Assembly: GCF_011516935.1 (NCBI RefSeq)
Contig: NZ_WOTF01000006.1
Coordinates: forward strand, 1-64,000
From: Acetobacter farinalis
Lineage (GTDB): Bacteria; Pseudomonadota; Alphaproteobacteria; Acetobacterales; Acetobacteraceae
Length of the DNA stretch: 64,000 nucleotides
Reading direction: 5' to 3'
In this document: in pieces, positions 1-8,388 of the stretch
How the letters are laid out: every line of letters begins with the position of its first letter
Position numbering within the stretch: the first letter of the stretch is position 1
Program-made: the position numbers and the translations under genes
Notes under the pieces: model-generated
Told to the model about the DNA's origin: nothing
Database searches by the model: none
Seen by the model: the letters and a program-made list of their open reading frames with translations, nothing else

Positions 1-99
1 CTCAAACAGTTCCGCGCGATCGCAACCCGCTACGACAAGCTTAAATCAACCTTCCTCGCTGCGGTGCAGTTCGCCTCAATCATCATACTGCTTAACTGA
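1..99 (+). CDS. IS5-family transposase, C-terminal end (partial)
   Basis: Only the last 32 codons are inside the window; the gene enters from the left edge. The translation contains RAIATRYDKL followed by a hydrophobic tail ending LLN and a TGA stop. That R-x-A-T-R-Y-D-K-L plus hydrophobic tail is the usual C-terminus of IS5/IS4-superfamily DDE transposases, which catalyse cut-and-paste movement of their own element. Catalytic residues lie outside the window, so I cannot tell whether the element is intact. Family call rests on the tail motif only. Confidence 0.8.
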   Translation, partial: LKQFRAIATRYDKLKSTFLAAVQFASIIILLN

Positions 100-116
100 C
101 GACACGCTGTAACAGT
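1..116 (+). mobile_element. right end of an IS5-type insertion sequence
   Basis: The transposase stop codon is at 97-99, and IS5-type elements normally end within about 10-30 bp of that stop. The exact terminal inverted repeat and target duplication cannot be fixed because the left end is outside the window; the end given here is approximate. The next reading frame opens immediately after the transposase, so the insertion probably sits in or just upstream of the following gene. Confidence 0.55.
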
Positions 117-128
117 GTGAGTGGGTAT

Positions 129-611
129 ATGAGTGCGCGTGTTCGCAAGGTTCAAACCAGAACGGCCAAAGCGGAAAAACCGACACTGATGGAGAACCTG
201 AAGGCCACGCGTCGGCCTCAGGCATCCAGAAAGTCTGCGGGGTTTGCTTCGGAACCAGTTGCAGAGCTTCGGGCCGTAAATCCTACCCAACCGGACGTTA
301 CGCCGAATGCTGCGTTGCCGGCCACGAAAACCAACGGAGCACAGCCGTCCATGCAGGAAAAACAGGAAACCCAGTCGGTCATTTTTTTCGATGGTGGCTG
401 GTATCTCGACATGTATCCCGATGTGCGGGAAGCCGGTGTGGACCCTCCGGAACATTTTCTGAATCATGGGTCACAGGAAGGCCGTAGCCCCAACGCGCTG
501 TTTGACAGCCAGGCCTATCTGCGTGCGAACCCGGATGTGGCGGAATTCGAACGCGGCCCGTTTGTCCATTATGTTTGCTTCGGCTTCCAGGAAAAACGCC
601 CCCTTCGCTGA
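129..611 (+). CDS. short protein with tandem WYL...YPDV repeats (possible gene fragment)
   Basis: A 160-residue protein. The first ~85 residues are polar and low complexity. The rest holds about two copies of a ~35-residue unit: FDGGWYLDMYPDV...HFLNHGSQEGR, then LFDSQAYLRANPDV...HYVCFGFQEKR. Such units are known from N-terminal regions of glycosyltransferases and other polysaccharide enzymes; no catalytic domain follows here, so it is either a stand-alone repeat protein or a fragment of a longer gene. ATG 129 is chosen; GTG 117 is in frame and upstream, and the frame stays open back to position 96 at the IS end. No convincing ribosome-binding site is visible, which fits disruption by the IS. 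Confidence 0.5.
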   Translation: MSARVRKVQTRTAKAEKPTLMENLKATRRPQASRKSAGFASEPVAELRAVNPTQPDVTPNAALPATKTNGAQPSMQEKQETQSVIFFDGGWYLDMYPDVREAGVDPPEHFLNHGSQEGRSPNALFDSQAYLRANPDVAEFERGPFVHYVCFGFQEKRPLR

Positions 612-646
612 AAATCAGGCGCGGTTCCTCTTGGGTAGTTTGACGC

Positions 647-1693
647 TCAGAAGACACTGTTAAAAGCAATCTGTGGGGAAATCACGGTGCCGGTGTTGTG
701 GCCTGCAAAATAGGCTGAGACACCGGCAATCACGCCAAACCGGGGTGACCAGCTATATTCTATTGCCGGGGCAATCAGCCAGTCTCCCGTTGAGGCTCTG
801 GTGAAGTCGACGGATTTTCCCTTGCCGTCATACCCCCGCACACGGGCGCCGTTCGCCCAGTCTCGCGCCAGATCCATGGCCAGAACCCATTTCTGGTTCA
901 CACCATATTCCAGAGAAAAGCCGCTTTGCCCGGACATGCCGGGTTGCCCTTTGCCGCGGAAGCCTGTGTCTGTTCCATAGCTGGTGACATCCCTCAGGCG
1001 GGCGGTGGTCAGAGCCCGGCGGAAGGTGCCCCATACGCGCAGACGCAGTTCGTGCTGACCCGGAAGAGTATAGGTGGACTGTTCCGTGAGCGCGGCGCGG
1101 AACACATAGGTCCCGGTTCCAATACCATCCTGCGTGCGGCCCAGCCTGGAATAATCACCGGTCGGCATACTGACGCCGGCAAACAGGCTGAGAGCCGGAA
1201 TGTAGCGCTCAGGCCGTGCATTGAGAAAACGCCACATCAAATCAATGGGCAGATCTCCCAGTTTCAGGCCGCTGGTGGAGCCGTTGTGCCGTTTCCAGCC
1301 ATACGAGATGGAGGGCGTCGTCTGCACGCTGAGCGTATCCAGAATGGAATATTTATAGAGGGTAAAGCTGGTAACAGTCTGCTGGCGTGGGTGCAGGGGG
1401 TGGCTGTTGCCGAGTGCGTCCAGATAGCCGGTGGGCTGGCTGTACATCATGTAGGGCTACCACGCGAGAACACCTTTCTGGGACAGCGCCCCCGAGGGGG
1501 AGACCAGAGAGCCGGTATACCATTGAGGTTTCGGGACATCCGGCACTTGTGACCCTGAAGCGAGACTGTTCCCGGTATCTTCGCCTCTGGCGACTCCCAG
1601 TGATCCGATAAGCAGCAGGAGAGCAAGGAAGGTATGGCCCGACCGCATTCCGGTGAGCGACCTCCTTCTGCTGCGCTCCAGCCGGGCCATCAT
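647..1693 (-). pseudogene. outer-membrane beta-barrel (phenol MetA-pathway transporter-like) gene with in-frame amber codon
   Basis: Two reading pieces on the minus strand are in the same frame, separated by one TAG codon at 1457-1459. The first 78 residues hold a signal peptide (hydrophobic LALLLLIGSLGVARG) and the mature start ending KGVLAW. After the stop the frame continues PYMMYSQPTGYLDALGN and runs 267 residues to a C-terminal phenylalanine, as expected for a beta-barrel. Content resembles the 'transporter' family named after phenol meta-pathway outer-membrane proteins. A single G-to-T change in GAG (giving ..AWEPYMMY..) would explain it. ATG start overlaps the stop of the upstream permease (ATGA at 1690-1693), so the two were one operon. 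Probably inactive unless a suppressor tRNA reads through. Confidence 0.72.
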
Positions 1694-3216
1694 GGCTTGC
1701 GCGGGGTGGCTGGGGGGGTGTCAGCCGGTCCGGGTTTTATGGGATGTTCCAGAAAATCTTCTGTCAACATGATGGAGGGCATGGTGGGCGGGGGCAGCGT
1801 TGCATCAGCGTCCGGCGTATGGCGGGCAAGTTTCCAGCCAATGGTCAGCAGGACCGCCAGAAGGGGAATGCAGCAGATGGTCCATGTGCCGTTGGGGTAG
1901 TCAAAAGCCATCAGGACCAGAACCCCGGCGAAGAACGCCAGTGTCAGCCAGGAACTGACGGGCGCCCACGGCATGGGGAATGAGGTGGCGGGCAGGTCGC
2001 CCCGGTTAATGGCCTTGCGGAGCTTGATCTGGCACAGAACAATGAAGCTCCATGTGCTCAGGATGCCCAGAGAGGCCATATTCAGGACAATTTCAAAAAT
2101 CTGGGTGGGCAGGAAATAATTCAGCACCACGCCCACCAGATAGATGGAGACTGTCATGAGAATGGCGGCTGAAGGCACGGAGCGGGCGTTCATATAGGTC
2201 AGAAACCGCGGGGCGGAGCCGTCCAGCGCCAGCGCGCGCAGAACGCGGCCTGTGGAATACAGGCCTGAATTCAGGCTGGAGAGAGCAGCGGTCAGCACGA
2301 CGATATTCATGACGGTATCAATGCCCGGCACGCCCAGACGCTCGAAAAATGTGACGAACGGGCTGACGCCGGCGTGATAGGCATGCCACGGCAGCAGCAG
2401 AACCAGCAGTGTCACGGTGCCAACGTAAAACAGGGCAATCCGCCAGATGACGGCATTGATGGCTTTGGGCAGTACGGAGTGGACATCCCGGCATTCACCA
2501 GCGGCGGTGCCGATCAGTTCAATGGCCGAATAGGCGAAAATAACGCCCTGTACGAGCACCAGAGAGGGTAGAATTCCGTGGGGAAACAGCCCGCCATTCT
2601 GTGTGATGAGGTGGAGCCCGGTGGTCTCACCGCCAACCGGAATACGTAAGCCTAGAATAACCGCGCCCACCACCAGAAACAGGGCGAGAGCCGCCACCTT
2701 GATGAGCGAGAACCAGAATTCCAGCTCCCCAAACCAGCGCACGCCGATCATGTTCATCCCGGTGATGAGGAGCAGGGCGAACAGCGCGAAAACCCATTGT
2801 GGCACAACGGCAAAGGTGCCCCAGAAGTGCATGTAGAGTGCTACAGCGGTAATATCGACAATGCCTGTCATGGCCCAGTTGAAGAACGCCATGGCCCCGG
2901 CCACAAAAGAAGCTTTCGGGCCAAGAAATTCCCGTGCGTAAGAGACAAAACTGCCGCTGGTGGGGCGGTGCATGACCAGTTCGCCAAGGGCGCGCAGCAT
3001 CAGGAAGGCAAAAATCCCGCACACCAGATAAACCAGCGCCAGAGACGGGCCGACCTGCTGAAGCCGGGAACCTGCCCCCAGAAACAGACCTGTGCCAATG
3101 GCGCCGCCAATGGAGATCATCTGGATCTGTCGTTTGCCGAGCCCGCGATGGTAGCCTTCTTCCGTAAGGGACGGGGCTGGTGGGGCATCAGGCTGGTGGG
3201 GGGCGGTATGCAGCAT
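1690..3216 (-). CDS. ansP: amino-acid permease of the APC family, L-asparagine permease type
   Basis: A 508-residue inner-membrane transporter with about twelve hydrophobic segments. The APC signature GGAIGTGLFLGAG lies at about residues 37-49, followed by LRALGELV and RPTSGSFVSYAREFLG, and INWAMTG-type residues (FFNWAMTGIVDITAVALYM). These match the AnsP branch better than the D-serine/glycine branch, but substrate is inferred. ATG 3216 is preferred because AAGGA sits 7-8 bp upstream; an in-frame start at 3291 would add 25 poorly hydrophobic residues. The gene overlaps the broken outer-membrane gene downstream by 4 bp, suggesting the pair moved one solute across both membranes. Confidence 0.8.
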   Translation of the reverse strand: MLHTAPHQPDAPPAPSLTEEGYHRGLGKRQIQMISIGGAIGTGLFLGAGSRLQQVGPSLALVYLVCGIFAFLMLRALGELVMHRPTSGSFVSYAREFLGPKASFVAGAMAFFNWAMTGIVDITAVALYMHFWGTFAVVPQWVFALFALLLITGMNMIGVRWFGELEFWFSLIKVAALALFLVVGAVILGLRIPVGGETTGLHLITQNGGLFPHGILPSLVLVQGVIFAYSAIELIGTAAGECRDVHSVLPKAINAVIWRIALFYVGTVTLLVLLLPWHAYHAGVSPFVTFFERLGVPGIDTVMNIVVLTAALSSLNSGLYSTGRVLRALALDGSAPRFLTYMNARSVPSAAILMTVSIYLVGVVLNYFLPTQIFEIVLNMASLGILSTWSFIVLCQIKLRKAINRGDLPATSFPMPWAPVSSWLTLAFFAGVLVLMAFDYPNGTWTICCIPLLAVLLTIGWKLARHTPDADATLPPPTMPSIMLTEDFLEHPIKPGPADTPPATPRKP

Positions 3217-3545
3217 TGAGGGTTCCTTGCGGGGGGCAGGGAAAGACTTTTCCTCAGGCGGTCCGGCACGTGCTTCCTGCGGTTTCAGCACCCCGGAGGG
3301 GCTGAAGGGGCGGGAGACTCTGTTTCTGGAGAAAACGCAAATTCACGGGAAGTCTGCGCCGTGCGCTTCAGGAGCCAGTCATTCCAATCAGAGTGTGAAG
3401 TATGACGAGCGTCCAGGCGTTTTTTTATTGATTTCCAGCTTTGGGGTTTTTTTATTTTTATTTTTCATGTTCAAAACTGTAAGGGAAAAATTCAGAATGA
3501 GACAGTGATTATCATGTGATTATTGTTATTTTTGTCATTTTTCAC
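3217..3545. other. non-coding gap upstream of the permease, AT-rich half
   Basis: No supported gene. The right half (about 3418-3545) is strongly T-rich with several T runs. It contains the direct repeat TGATTAT-N4-TGATTAT (3506-3512 and 3517-3523), spaced by one helical turn, which could bind a regulator of the leftward permease gene. This is a pattern observation only; no named binding site is recognised. Confidence 0.35.
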
Positions 3546-4631
3546 TTAAAAGTGAGAGAGGAGCGAGAGCTGCTCGGCTGCAGTCTGCTCTTCAGTGGAG
3601 GCCAGGGACGACACTGTAATGCCCAGCAGCCGCACAGGTTTTGGCAGCGGTAGCAGTGGCCGGAGCAGGAAGTGTGCCGTATGGGCCAGTGCAGTAGCGG
3701 AGGGTACAGGCTCTGTAAAGGAATGGCTGCGTGTGAGCTGAGTGAAGTTCACATAGCGAAGTTTTAATGTTACGGTGCGGCCGGAACGTTGCCGTCTGGT
3801 ACAGGCGTGCCATACGCTTTCGGCCAGTGTGGCTAAGGCATTTTGTAAATCGTTCTCCCGGATCAGGTCTGTTTCGTAGGTCGTTTCTTTCCCGATGGAT
3901 TTGCGGGGGCGGTGCGGCTCGACCGGGCGCGGGTCTTCCCCGCGGGCAATTCCGTAATAAAACGTCGCGGCTTTCCCGAAATGGCGCACGAGGGTGTCCA
4001 GCGTCTGCTCTCGCAGGTCTGCCCCGGTGTAGATCCCCAGAGCGTTCATGCGGGCCGCGGTGGCGGGGCCAATGCCGTGAAAGCTGTTGATGGGAAGTGC
4101 GGCGACAAATGCCTCTCCCGCGCCGGGCGGGAGAACGAACTGGCCATCCGGCTTGCGGTAGTCTGACGCCAGCTTGGCGAGAAATTTGTTGTAGGAGATT
4201 CCCGCGGAGGCCGTCAGCCCGGTTTCCTCCCGGATGGCGGCGCGGATTTCCCTGGCGATGGCGGTGGCCGTGTCGCGCGGCAGCAGTGGCTCTGTGACAT
4301 CCAGATAGGCCTCATCCAGAGAGAGGGGCTGGATAAGGGCCGTATAGCGAGCGAAAATAGCATGAATCTGTGCGGAAACCGCGCGATAGACCTCAAAGCG
4401 CGGGGGCACGAAAATCAGTTCCGGGCATTTCCGTTGCGCAACGACGGAGGGCATGGCGGAGCGCACGCCAAATGTTCGGGCCTCATAGCTTGCCGCCGCA
4501 ACCACGCCGCGTTCCTGCGAACGGCCGACAGCAACAGGACGCCCCCGCAAAGCCGGGTTATCCCGCTGCTCGACCGACGCATAAAAGGCGTCCATGTCGA
4601 TATGAATAATCCGGCGTACAGGCTCAGTCAT
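3546..4631 (-). CDS. dinB: DNA polymerase IV (Y-family translesion polymerase)
   Basis: A 361-residue protein, the usual size for Pol IV, which copies past damaged bases at a cost in fidelity. The catalytic acidic residues are visible: D12 in HIDMDAFYASVEQ and D106/E107 in SLDEAYLD. The C-terminus ends QLSLLSHF, fitting the QLxLF-type peptide by which the polymerase binds the beta sliding clamp. A little-finger region with KSIGKETTYETD is present. I looked for an alphaproteobacterial LexA site (GTTC-N7-GTTC) just upstream and did not see one, so SOS control is not shown by the sequence. Confidence 0.95.
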   Translation of the reverse strand: MTEPVRRIIHIDMDAFYASVEQRDNPALRGRPVAVGRSQERGVVAAASYEARTFGVRSAMPSVVAQRKCPELIFVPPRFEVYRAVSAQIHAIFARYTALIQPLSLDEAYLDVTEPLLPRDTATAIAREIRAAIREETGLTASAGISYNKFLAKLASDYRKPDGQFVLPPGAGEAFVAALPINSFHGIGPATAARMNALGIYTGADLREQTLDTLVRHFGKAATFYYGIARGEDPRPVEPHRPRKSIGKETTYETDLIRENDLQNALATLAESVWHACTRRQRSGRTVTLKLRYVNFTQLTRSHSFTEPVPSATALAHTAHFLLRPLLPLPKPVRLLGITVSSLASTEEQTAAEQLSLLSHF

Positions 4632-4689
4632 GCAGCGCAGACTAGCATGATCTCTCTGGTCCTGAAAAAGCCGGAGAGAAGGGCCTACT

Positions 4690-4730
4690 CAGACTCTGGC
4701 CCAGACTCTTGGGATTTTAGCCCAGACTCT
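4690..4730. repeat. three copies of CAGACTCT
   Basis: The octamer CAGACTCT occurs at 4690-4697, 4702-4709 and 4723-4730 in the gap between dinB and the unknown gene to its right. The flanks are similar too (GGCCCAGACTCT-like), so this looks like a small local duplication. No function is suggested by the sequence. Confidence 0.5.
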
Positions 4731-4764
4731 GGTGCTTACCCGCGGGAAGGGCGGGGTCGTGCTG

Positions 4765-5385
4765 TCAGGGCAAGGCGGGCTGCCGGTGTGGTGCGGGATT
4801 CTGGAGCGCCTGCGGCCACCTGACGGATGCAGGGGTGATTTCAAAATCATGCCAGCGTGCCAGAGAGAGTGAGGCGGCTGTGGTGGGGCGCCTCTGCTGT
4901 GCGGCAGAGGGGTTTTCAGCAGAGGGCCTGACAGGCGGCAGGGTTCGCCCCGTGTGGTGTGAAAGCCAGTAGCCCGCGCCTGCAAGGCAGGCTCCCAGCG
5001 TGGTGATGGCGGTTGTCAGGCGGGTGAGCAGGTTCGGGACTGTCAGCAGGGGTTTCAGCAGGGTGTAAACCGTGGTGTCCTGTTCATTCTGGGCGGCTTC
5101 CGTTGCCAGAAGCAGGCTGTATTCTGTGGGGGTAACGGCCAGAGAGCGGCCGGAGCGGATATCCAGCGCGGGCAGTTCCAGCGCGGCCATGTGGGTCAGT
5201 GTTTCATGGAACGCGTCTGCCACAGCCAGAAATTCCTTCCGGAAACAGGGCAGGAACAGGCTGGTGGCGGAGGCACCGGGGGGGCGGGGGCAGCCGGAGG
5301 CCGTTCCGGCAAGGCGGCGAATGGTCCAGATAGTCAGCCGTTCGCTGCAGGCAAGGTCTGTCAGGTAAACCGGTGAGCGTGTCAT
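4765..5385 (-). CDS. unknown protein with one membrane segment, behind a Fur-box-like site
   Basis: Not recognised. The 206-residue product starts MTRSPVYLTDLACSERLTIW; it is largely alpha-helical in character and has one clear hydrophobic stretch (about residues 128-148, LLTRLTTAITTLGACLAGAG) followed by a polar proline-rich tail. A GCPRP motif lies at about residue 31. ATG 5385 is preferred since AGGA sits 8 bp upstream; the frame extends another 23 codons to 5454 but that would run through the operator-like palindrome at 5443-5463. That palindrome suggests iron-responsive control, so a role in iron handling is a reasonable guess but not shown. Confidence 0.7.
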   Translation of the reverse strand: MTRSPVYLTDLACSERLTIWTIRRLAGTASGCPRPPGASATSLFLPCFRKEFLAVADAFHETLTHMAALELPALDIRSGRSLAVTPTEYSLLLATEAAQNEQDTTVYTLLKPLLTVPNLLTRLTTAITTLGACLAGAGYWLSHHTGRTLPPVRPSAENPSAAQQRRPTTAASLSLARWHDFEITPASVRWPQALQNPAPHRQPALP

Positions 5386-5442
5386 GGCGTCATCCTGAAG
5401 GGTGCGGCCCTTCGGTCCTTTTTTGCGGTGATCTCCTGATCT

Positions 5443-5463
5443 AAATGAGAACAATTCTCATTT
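5443..5463. promoter_or_regulatory. Fur-box-like palindrome
   Basis: AAATGAGAA-CAA-TTCTCATTT: a perfect 9-bp inverted repeat around a 3-bp centre. It matches the general form of Fur-binding sites (TGAGAAT-type half sites). It sits 58 bp upstream of the leftward unknown gene (start 5385) and about 90 bp from the rightward pyrD start, so the unknown gene is the more likely target. A Fur-family regulator gene is present in this window at 51.1-51.6 kb. Confidence 0.65.
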
Positions 5464-5553
5464 GCAAGACAAAAATGCAGGGATCACCATTCTGCCTGAT
5501 GACAGAGGGATTTTCCTCTTTTCTTGTCTGCCTGCTTGGGGCAGTACAGACGC

Positions 5554-6627
5554 ATGTCTGCTCTTGCTTCTCTCTCCCTTCCGCTCCTGCGCAAGCTGGA
5601 CCCCGAAACCGCGCATGAACTCGCGCTGGATGCCCTGATGCTGGGTGTGTCCGTGCCAGTCAAACGCCCGCAGGATGACCCGGCACTGGCCACGCGCACC
5701 ATGGGGATGCGCTTTTCAAACCCGCTTGGTATTGCCGCCGGGTTTGATAAAAATGCCCGTGTTATCCGCCCTCTGGCCAAGCTGGGTTTCGGGTTTGTGG
5801 AAGCCGGAACGGTGACTCCGCGCCCGCAGGAGGGAAACCCGAAGCCCCGCCTGTTCCGCCTGATGGAAGATCGCGCGGTTATCAACCGGATGGGCTTCAA
5901 CAATCAGGGGATTGACCGGTTTACCGTGCGGCTGGCTCGCCTGCATCGCCCTCTGCCATCCGGGCGGGGAGCCGGGGCGGGGGTGCCAATCGGCGCGAAT
6001 CTGGGAATCAACAAGACAGGGGCGGACCCTGAGCGGGATTACCCGGCGCTGGTGGCGCGGGTTAAGCCCTATGTGAATTACATTGTGCTCAACGTGTCTT
6101 CGCCCAACACGCCGGGGCTGCGCGGCCTGCAGGATGCAGCCCGCCTGCGCGGCATTCTCGATGCGATAGCGCAGCGCCACCCCGAGCGGCCGCCTCTGCT
6201 GGTCAAGCTGGCGCCTGATCTGGAAAATGATGCGGTTGGCCCGATTGTGGAAGCGGCCATTGCCGGTGGGGCGCAGGGCCTGATTGTGACCAACACCACG
6301 CTGGCCCGCCCGGCCACACTGCTCAGCCCGTATAAAACGGAAAGCGGTGGCCTTTCCGGCCGACCGCTGCGCACCCGGGCCACGGAAATGCTGCGGCTGG
6401 TGGCTGAGGCCTCTGCCGGGCGCATGGCGCTGATTTCCTGCGGCGGGATTGAATCCGGCGCGGATGTGCTCGACCGCATCCGTCTGGGGGCGGACCTTGT
6501 GCAGTTCTACGCGGCGTTTTCCTATGAAGGTCCGGCCATTCTCGGGCGGTTGAAGCAGGAGATGCTGGACCGCATGCGGGCCGATGGTGTGGAAACGCTC
6601 TCTGATATCCGGGGAGTGGATCTGTAA
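5554..6627 (+). CDS. pyrD: dihydroorotate dehydrogenase (quinone), class 2
   Basis: Oxidises dihydroorotate to orotate in pyrimidine synthesis, passing electrons to quinone at the inner membrane. The 357-residue protein has the class 2 N-terminal helix (LLRKLDPETAHELALDALML) used for membrane association, AAGFDKNA at about 61-68, NRMGFNNQGID, and NVSSPNTPGLR at about 180-190 that carries the catalytic serine of class 2 enzymes. The C-terminal FMN phosphate region (SCGGIESGADVLDRI) is intact. ATG 5554 is chosen over TTG 5524 because the family normally begins just before the LDPE helix. The stop is directly followed by the next gene's ATG. Confidence 0.95.
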   Translation: MSALASLSLPLLRKLDPETAHELALDALMLGVSVPVKRPQDDPALATRTMGMRFSNPLGIAAGFDKNARVIRPLAKLGFGFVEAGTVTPRPQEGNPKPRLFRLMEDRAVINRMGFNNQGIDRFTVRLARLHRPLPSGRGAGAGVPIGANLGINKTGADPERDYPALVARVKPYVNYIVLNVSSPNTPGLRGLQDAARLRGILDAIAQRHPERPPLLVKLAPDLENDAVGPIVEAAIAGGAQGLIVTNTTLARPATLLSPYKTESGGLSGRPLRTRATEMLRLVAEASAGRMALISCGGIESGADVLDRIRLGADLVQFYAAFSYEGPAILGRLKQEMLDRMRADGVETLSDIRGVDL

Positions 6628-7500
6628 ATGGCTTCCGCTCCCTCTGGCATGCAGACGCTTTCCGGCCTTTCCGCCGTGGCGGACCAGTATGATGGCTATA
6701 TTATCGATCTGTGGGGCACGGTGCATGATGGCGTGCAGCCTTACCCCGGTGCGGTAGCGTGCCTTGAGGCCCTGCGGGCAGCGGGGAAGCGGGTGGTGAT
6801 GCTCTCCAACGCACCGCGTCCCGCAGAGGTGGTGTGCCGCCAGCTTGAGGGGTTCGGCATAAGCCGGGCGCTGCATGATGGCGTGATGACCAGCGGGGAG
6901 GAGGTGCGCCGCCTCCTGCGGGAGCGGGATGACCCGTGGTTCGCGCGGCTGGGGCGGCGTGTGCTGCATGTGGGCGGCACGCATGATCTTGGCCTGTATG
7001 ACGGGCTGGATCTGGACCGGGTGGCAGACCCTGAGGAAGCCCAGTTCATTCTGAATACCGGCCCGGATGCGGAGCGCGGGACAGACTCGGTTGAGCCGTA
7101 TCTGCCGGAACTGCGGGTAGGTCTCGCGCGTGGCCTGCCCATGCTGTGCGCGAACCCGGACAGGGTTGTGGTCAAGGGTGGCCGCAGGATGATCTGCGCC
7201 GGAGCTCTGGCGTCTTTTTACGAGCAGCAAGGCGGGAGCGTGCGGTGGGTTGGCAAGCCCTACACGGATGTTTACGCGCCTGTGTTTTCCATGCTGGGTG
7301 TACCGCAGGATCGCATTCTGGCGATTGGCGATGCGCTGGAGACAGATATGCGCGGTGCCGCCGCCGCCGGTATTGCCGGGGCCTGGATTCTGGGCGGCAT
7401 TCATCAGGAAATGGTGGGGGATGATGCCGCCCTTGCCGCAGCGGAAGCGGCTGCGGAGGGGCTGCACCCGGTGGCGACGCTGCCCCGGCTGGTCTGGTAG
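6628..7500 (+). CDS. HAD-superfamily class IIA hydrolase (TIGR01459-type)
   Basis: A 290-residue cytoplasmic protein of the haloacid-dehalogenase fold, NagD-like branch. Motif I reads DLWGTVHDG at residues 27-35: the nucleophile Asp is present but the second Asp of the usual DxD is Trp, as is typical of this subfamily. Motif II is MLSNAPRP, a lysine follows in the GKPYTDVY segment, and motif IV is AIGDALETDMRGA. It is a predicted phosphatase of unknown substrate. It abuts pyrD with zero spacing (TAA then ATG), so the two are co-transcribed and probably translationally coupled. Confidence 0.85.
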   Translation: MASAPSGMQTLSGLSAVADQYDGYIIDLWGTVHDGVQPYPGAVACLEALRAAGKRVVMLSNAPRPAEVVCRQLEGFGISRALHDGVMTSGEEVRRLLRERDDPWFARLGRRVLHVGGTHDLGLYDGLDLDRVADPEEAQFILNTGPDAERGTDSVEPYLPELRVGLARGLPMLCANPDRVVVKGGRRMICAGALASFYEQQGGSVRWVGKPYTDVYAPVFSMLGVPQDRILAIGDALETDMRGAAAAGIAGAWILGGIHQEMVGDDAALAAAEAAAEGLHPVATLPRLVW

Positions 7501-7548
7501 CGCCGGTCTGGAAGAACTGGTCCGGTCGCGCCTGAGCGCGAAGGCGGC

Positions 7549-8364
7549 TTAAAAATCGGGCAGGGTCTGGGCCAGATGGCCGCCCTGCCGGATGGGGGCG
7601 ATGCGGCGGGCCAGACCCGTGGCATCATCCGTTTCCACCATGATGCCGCACATGGTAGCCTCGCCTTCCGCCGGTTGCAGGCGTTCGCCCGGCATCTTGC
7701 GGACAAAGCGGGCCATGGCGGGCTCCTTTGTCATGCCGATCACACTGTCATAATCCCCGCACATGCCGGCATCCGTCTGGAATGCCGTGCCTGCGGGCAG
7801 AATCCTGTGGTCTGCCGTGGGGGTATGGGTGTGGGTGCCCACCACCAGAGAAACCCGGCCATCCAGCACGTTGCCAAAGGCCCATTTCTCACTGGTGGCT
7901 TCCGCATGGATATCCACCACAATGGCCTGCGTGGTTACACCCAGACGGTGGCGGCCCAGCAGCTCATGCATGCAGCGGAAGGGGTCATCCATCGGGTCCA
8001 TGAACAGGCGGCCCATGGCATTGACCACCAGCGCCTTGCGCCCGTCCGGCAGGTCCACCTGCACACTGCCGTTGCCCGGTGTGCCGGGCGGAAAATTGAT
8101 GGGGCGGATAATGCGGGGGGCGGAGGCGATATGCCCGATCAGGTCTCGCCGGTCCCAGCTATGGTTCCCCAGCGTGATGACATCCACCCCGCCTTCAAAC
8201 AGATCAGTCGCAATGGCGGGAGAGAGGCCAAATCCGTGGCTGGCGTTTTCCGCGTTGACCACCACCAGATCCAGCGCAAGCGTTTTCCGCAGCGTTGGCA
8301 GGCGGGATAAAACGGCCTCACGGCCACACCGGCCAACAATATCGCCCAGAAACAGAATTCTCAC
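7549..8364 (-). CDS. YmdB/TIGR00282-family metallophosphoesterase
   Basis: A 271-residue protein of the calcineurin-like phosphoesterase fold; characterised relatives hydrolyse 2',3'-cyclic nucleotides. Metal-binding motifs are all visible: LFLGDIVGR at the N-terminus, NAENASHGFG, LGNHSWD, VDIHAEATSEK and GTHTHTPTAD. Start: GTG 8364 places the first strand exactly where the family begins and has a purine-rich tract upstream; TTG 8388, directly after the neighbour's stop codon, is an alternative. It lies immediately downstream of the 5-formyl-THF cyclo-ligase gene on the same strand. Confidence 0.88.
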   Translation of the reverse strand: MRILFLGDIVGRCGREAVLSRLPTLRKTLALDLVVVNAENASHGFGLSPAIATDLFEGGVDVITLGNHSWDRRDLIGHIASAPRIIRPINFPPGTPGNGSVQVDLPDGRKALVVNAMGRLFMDPMDDPFRCMHELLGRHRLGVTTQAIVVDIHAEATSEKWAFGNVLDGRVSLVVGTHTHTPTADHRILPAGTAFQTDAGMCGDYDSVIGMTKEPAMARFVRKMPGERLQPAEGEATMCGIMVETDDATGLARRIAPIRQGGHLAQTLPDF

Positions 8365-8388
8365 GCCGTCATCTTTCTTCGTTTGCAA

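Noticed and set aside
8364-8388. TTG 8388 as the start of the YmdB-like gene
   Set aside because: No ribosome-binding site precedes it, and GTG 8364 places the first beta strand correctly; kept only as an alternative.
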